64,000 nucleotides of DNA from Bacteroidota bacterium (GTDB lineage: Bacteria; Bacteroidota; Bacteroidia; Bacteroidales; JAGNHN01). The translations under genes and the position numbers were made by a program. Location of the stretch: assembly GCA_022710185.1 (NCBI GenBank), contig JAKLHK010000003.1:147995-211994 (forward strand), given 5' to 3'. A model generated the notes under the pieces. It saw only the letters and a program-made list of their open reading frames with translations. It made no database searches and was not told where the DNA came from. Below are positions 61,490 through 64,000 of this stretch, in pieces (the first letter of the stretch is position 1; each line of letters opens with the position of its first letter).

Positions 61490-61939
61490 CTATTCTTCAA
61501 AAACCTCGAAGGTGATCTCGGCCTTGATCTCTTTGTAGATATTGACCGTAGCCTTATAGCTCCCCAGTTCCTTGATGTGATCGCCATCCACATGAATCTT
61601 CTTTCGGTCGATCTCATAGTTGTACTGGTCCTTGATGGCGTCGGCGATCTGGACATTGGTCACGCTGCCAAAGATCCGGCCGGTAGTTGCGGCCTTGGCT
61701 CCGATGCGCACGTTCACGCTCTCCAGGGCCTTCTGCAGGGCCTCGGCTTCCTTGCGGATCTTTTCTTCTTTGAAGGCCCGCTGACGCTGGGTTTCGGTAA
61801 CCATCTTGCGGTTCGAAGGGGTGGCCAGCATAGCAAGCCCCTGAGGAATGAGGTAGTTACGGGCGTAGCCGTCCTTCACATTTACGATGTCATCCTTGTA
61901 GCCAAGGCTGAGAACATCCTGTTTCAGAATCACTTCCAT
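61490..61939 (-). CDS. rplI: 50S ribosomal protein L9
   Basis: A 149-residue protein with the L9 N-terminal motif VILKQDVLSLGYKDDIVNVK and DGYARNYLIPQGLA, a long connecting helix, and the C-terminal domain with KIHVDGDHIKELGSY. It is last in the rpsF-rpsR-rplI operon. Confidence 0.97.
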   Translation of the reverse strand: MEVILKQDVLSLGYKDDIVNVKDGYARNYLIPQGLAMLATPSNRKMVTETQRQRAFKEEKIRKEAEALQKALESVNVRIGAKAATTGRIFGSVTNVQIADAIKDQYNYEIDRKKIHVDGDHIKELGSYKATVNIYKEIKAEITFEVFEE

Positions 61940-61951
61940 ACTCTTTCCTCC

Positions 61952-62224
61952 TTATTTTAACAGGTCAGCGACATAGGGCATCAGGGCCAGGTGACGAGCA
62001 CGCTTGACGGCCTGGGCCACTTTTTTCTGGTACTTCGTGGAGGTACCGGTGATCCTCCGGGGCAGGATCTTGCCCTGCTCGTTCACAAACTTCAGGAGGA
62101 AGTCGGCATCCTTATAATCGATGTACTTGATCCCGGAACGCTTGAAGCGGCAATACTTCTTGCGCTTGATGTCCACGGCGATCGGGGTGAGGTATTTGAT
62201 CTCAGATTTTCCTGCTTGTGCCAT
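61952..62224 (-). CDS. rpsR: 30S ribosomal protein S18
   Basis: A 90-residue basic protein with [36 protein letters not shown] and [11 protein letters not shown], the S18 core. It binds next to S6, encoded just upstream. Confidence 0.97.
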   Translation of the reverse strand: MAQAGKSEIKYLTPIAVDIKRKKYCRFKRSGIKYIDYKDADFLLKFVNEQGKILPRRITGTSTKYQKKVAQAVKRARHLALMPYVADLLK

Positions 62225-62254
62225 AGTGCAATGGGAGTTAAGGGGTTAATACGC

Positions 62255-62620
62255 TCAGGCCTCTGCCTTTTCTTCCACGTTCTCTTTCTCGGCCTTGTTC
62301 CTGCGGCGCTTCTCGTTGTAGGCTACCGAATGCTTGTCCAGCACCACAGTGAGGAAACGCAGGATGCGCTCGTCGCGCTTGAAGGTGACTTCCCACTCCC
62401 TGACGATGGAAGGATCTGCCGCAAACTCCACCAGGTGATAGAACCCCGTGGATTTCTTCTGAATGGGATAAGCCAGCTTCCGAAGACCCCAATGGTCTTC
62501 GTAAACAATGCTGGCCCCTTTATCCTTCAGAAAAGCGCGATACTTCTGAACCGTTTCCTTCATCTGTTCATCAGACAAAACGGGAGTCATAATGAAAACG
62601 GTTTCATAGTTTCTCTGCAT
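62255..62620 (-). CDS. rpsF: 30S ribosomal protein S6
   Basis: A 121-residue protein with [20 protein letters not shown] at the start, [19 protein letters not shown] in the middle, and an acidic/basic tail. The frame continues open for a kilobase upstream, but that part is antisense to dnaX. The ATG at 62620 gives the exact S6 start. A minus-strand TATCTTTG box lies at 62682-62675. Confidence 0.96.
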   Translation of the reverse strand: MQRNYETVFIMTPVLSDEQMKETVQKYRAFLKDKGASIVYEDHWGLRKLAYPIQKKSTGFYHLVEFAADPSIVREWEVTFKRDERILRFLTVVLDKHSVAYNEKRRRNKAEKENVEEKAEA

Positions 62621-62674
62621 CTTGTTCAGAATTGGGTTAATGATTAATTGAATACAGGCCCCTAAAAGGGACGG

Positions 62675-62682
62675 CAAAGATA
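62675..62682 (-). promoter_or_regulatory. rpsF operon promoter -7 box
   Basis: TATCTTTG on the minus strand, 54 bases before the rpsF ATG. Confidence 0.6.
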
Positions 62683-62753
62683 GGCAATTTCTTTGATACT
62701 CAAAACAAAGTAAAGCGCCTGCGCCCCCCGCCTGCCCCAAGCACGCTTTTTCA

Positions 62754-62761
62754 TACCTTTG
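62754..62761 (+). promoter_or_regulatory. dnaX promoter -7 box
   Basis: TACCTTTG fits TAnnTTTG, 18 bases before the dnaX ATG. Confidence 0.5.
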
Positions 62762-62779
62762 GCTCTCCAAGCCCAGTCC

Positions 62780-64000
62780 ATGGACCCATTTGTCGTTTCG
62801 GCCCGAAAATACCGTCCACCGACCTTCGACCTGGTGGTCGGCCAGCAGTCCATCACCTCCACCCTCAAGAATGCCATACGCAACCAGCAGCTTGCCCAGG
62901 CCTTCCTGTTCTGCGGCCCCAGAGGGGTGGGCAAGACCACCTGTGCCCGCATCCTGGCCAAGACCATCAACTGCCAGAACCTCGGCCCCGATACCGAACC
63001 CTGCAACACCTGCGACGCCTGCCTCTCCTTCAACCGGTCCGCTTCCTTCAACGTATATGAGCTCGACGCCGCGTCCAACAACAGCGTCGAGGACATCCGC
63101 AGCCTGGTCGACCAGGTCCGCATCCCCCCTCAGGCAGGAAAATATAAGGTGTACATCATCGATGAGGTCCATATGCTCTCCCTGGCGGCCTTCAACGCCT
63201 TCCTTAAAACCCTCGAAGAGCCGCCCCCCTACGCCAAGTTCATCCTGGCCACCACCGAAAAGCACAAGATCATCCCCACCATCCTCTCCCGCTGTCAGAT
63301 CTTCGACTTCAAGCGCATCCTGGTGGAAGACATCGTTAAGCACCTGCAGTATGTTGCCGGCAAGGAAGGGGTTAGTGCCGAGGCGGATGCCCTGCACGTC
63401 ATCGCGGTCAAAGCCGACGGCTCCCTGCGTGACGCCCTCTCCATCTTCGACCAGCTGGTCAGCTTCGGCGGGAACGATCTGCAATACCGCGACGTCATCG
63501 CCAACCTCAACGTGCTCGACTATGAGTACTATTTCCGGATGACAGATCACATGCTGGCCGGCGATATCCGCTCGGCCCTGCTGCTGGTGCACGAAATCAC
63601 GGGCAATGGGTTCGACGGGCAGCACTTCCTCGTGGGCCTGGGAGAGCACCTGCGCAACCTGATGGTGGCTACAGATGAGCGCACCGCCCCGCTGCTGGAG
63701 GTCTCGGAAGGTTACCGTCAGCGCTACCTGGCCCAGGCCAGGGATACCCAGCTTACTTTCCTGCTATCGGCCCTGGAGCTGGCCAATGCCGCCGACCTCA
63801 GCTATAAGTCGGCCAGCAACAAGCAACTCCATCTGGAGCTGGCCGTCCTGCGGCTATGTCAACTGCCCACTGCGGGGGGCACCGAGGCTCAAAAAAAAAC
63901 TCCTGACCTGAACAGGGAAGCGTCCCGGCCCCCGGTTTCAGGTTCCTTGGCTCAGGCTCCGGAGAAAGTCCCCCCCCCGGCCCCCCCCGTCCCTAAACCC
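62780..64000 (+). CDS. dnaX: DNA polymerase III subunit gamma/tau (5' part, runs off the window)
   Basis: An open frame of 407 codons reaches the window end. It starts [20 protein letters not shown], the DnaX N-terminus. The Walker A is GPRGVGKTT (46-54) and zinc cysteines are C65, C75, C78 and C81. [10 protein letters not shown] is Walker [10 protein letters not shown] the SRC segment, and domain III ends near residue 365. A Pro-rich linker follows, as in tau. At codons 371-373 there is a run of nine A (63891-63899); a one-base shift either way meets a stop within a few codons, suggesting a shorter gamma form. It is the clamp-loader ATPase of replication. Confidence 0.93.
   Translation, partial: MDPFVVSARKYRPPTFDLVVGQQSITSTLKNAIRNQQLAQAFLFCGPRGVGKTTCARILAKTINCQNLGPDTEPCNTCDACLSFNRSASFNVYELDAASNNSVEDIRSLVDQVRIPPQAGKYKVYIIDEVHMLSLAAFNAFLKTLEEPPPYAKFILATTEKHKIIPTILSRCQIFDFKRILVEDIVKHLQYVAGKEGVSAEADALHVIAVKADGSLRDALSIFDQLVSFGGNDLQYRDVIANLNVLDYEYYFRMTDHMLAGDIRSALLLVHEITGNGFDGQHFLVGLGEHLRNLMVATDERTAPLLEVSEGYRQRYLAQARDTQLTFLLSALELANAADLSYKSASNKQLHLELAVLRLCQLPTAGGTEAQKKTPDLNREASRPPVSGSLAQAPEKVPPPAPPVPKP
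63891..63943 (+). promoter_or_regulatory. Candidate slippage/frameshift element in dnaX
   Basis: Nine A (63891-63899) include the -1 heptamer A-AAA-AAA in frame (63892-63898). Six bases later ACCTGAA (63906-63912) can pair with TTCAGGT (63937-63943), with an inner GGGA/TCCC hairpin. A -1 shift ends at TGA 63904-63906 and a +1 shift at TGA 63909-63911. Confidence 0.6.

Overview
The window reads as a chromosome segment of a Bacteroidota (Bacteroidetes) bacterium of the Bacteroidia type with moderately high GC. Four things support this. Promoters carry the phylum's TAnnTTTG -7 box. There are six type IX secretion system (T9SS) genes and a giant T9SS cargo protein. The cytochrome cbb3 oxidase has the phylum's fused CcoNO subunit. 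A Na+-pumping NADH:quinone reductase (Nqr) is followed by ApbE. No species can be named from the sequence. I see no phage, integrase, transposase or CRISPR array; this is mostly core chromosome.

Layout. 0-3.8 kb: proline catabolism enzyme PruA, then a translationally coupled pair (GAF-like/nucleotidyltransferase protein plus metallophosphoesterase). 3.8-10.2 kb: a 2120-residue secreted T9SS cargo on the minus strand. 10.3-13.6 kb (-): exbB-exbD-tonB-folC. 13.8-15.2 kb (+): NhaD antiporter. 15.3-20.3 kb (-): porP-gldJ, then murF and anmK. 20.5-26.2 kb (+): porU-porV-ispF, divergent from porP-gldJ. 26.3-31.7 kb: a small membrane protein, an aminotransferase, heptose kinase rfaE1, ubiE-porT, a conserved unknown, and tRNA-Glu. 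31.8-34.6 kb: a palindrome, a candidate small RNA, and a four-gene overlapping signalling unit (small protein, membrane protein, histidine kinase, LuxR-type regulator). 34.6-43.0 kb (-): the cbb3 oxidase cluster ccoI / ccoS-NO-Q-P / ccoG-H-safE. 43.0-45.4 kb (+): a TPR/HTH sensor-regulator, a structured non-coding region and rpsT. 45.4-51.6 kb (+): radC, wecB, a deacetylase-like protein, a GNAT/FemAB-like protein, upp and an ABC permease. 51.6-53 kb (-): the T9SS Plug protein. 53.1-60.2 kb (+): nqrABCDEF-apbE, with a convergent NqrM-like small protein. 60.4-62.6 kb (-): an RNA methyltransferase and rpsF-rpsR-rplI. 62.8 kb to the end (+): the start of dnaX.

How it fits together. PorU (sortase), PorV (shuttle), PorP, GldJ, PorT and Plug are parts of the T9SS that would export the giant adhesin-like cargo and attach it to the surface. 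Nqr (flavinylated by ApbE), menaquinone synthesis (UbiE), the cbb3 oxidase and NhaD describe a respiratory chain with sodium cycling. The most interesting signals are these: a nine-A slippery run in dnaX with stops in both shifted frames and a stem just downstream; two candidate structured RNAs; a LuxR-type palindrome repeated on both sides of the signalling unit; heptamer tandem repeats; a terminator inside the cco cluster; and a set of promoter boxes placed so close to start codons that the mRNAs may be leaderless.
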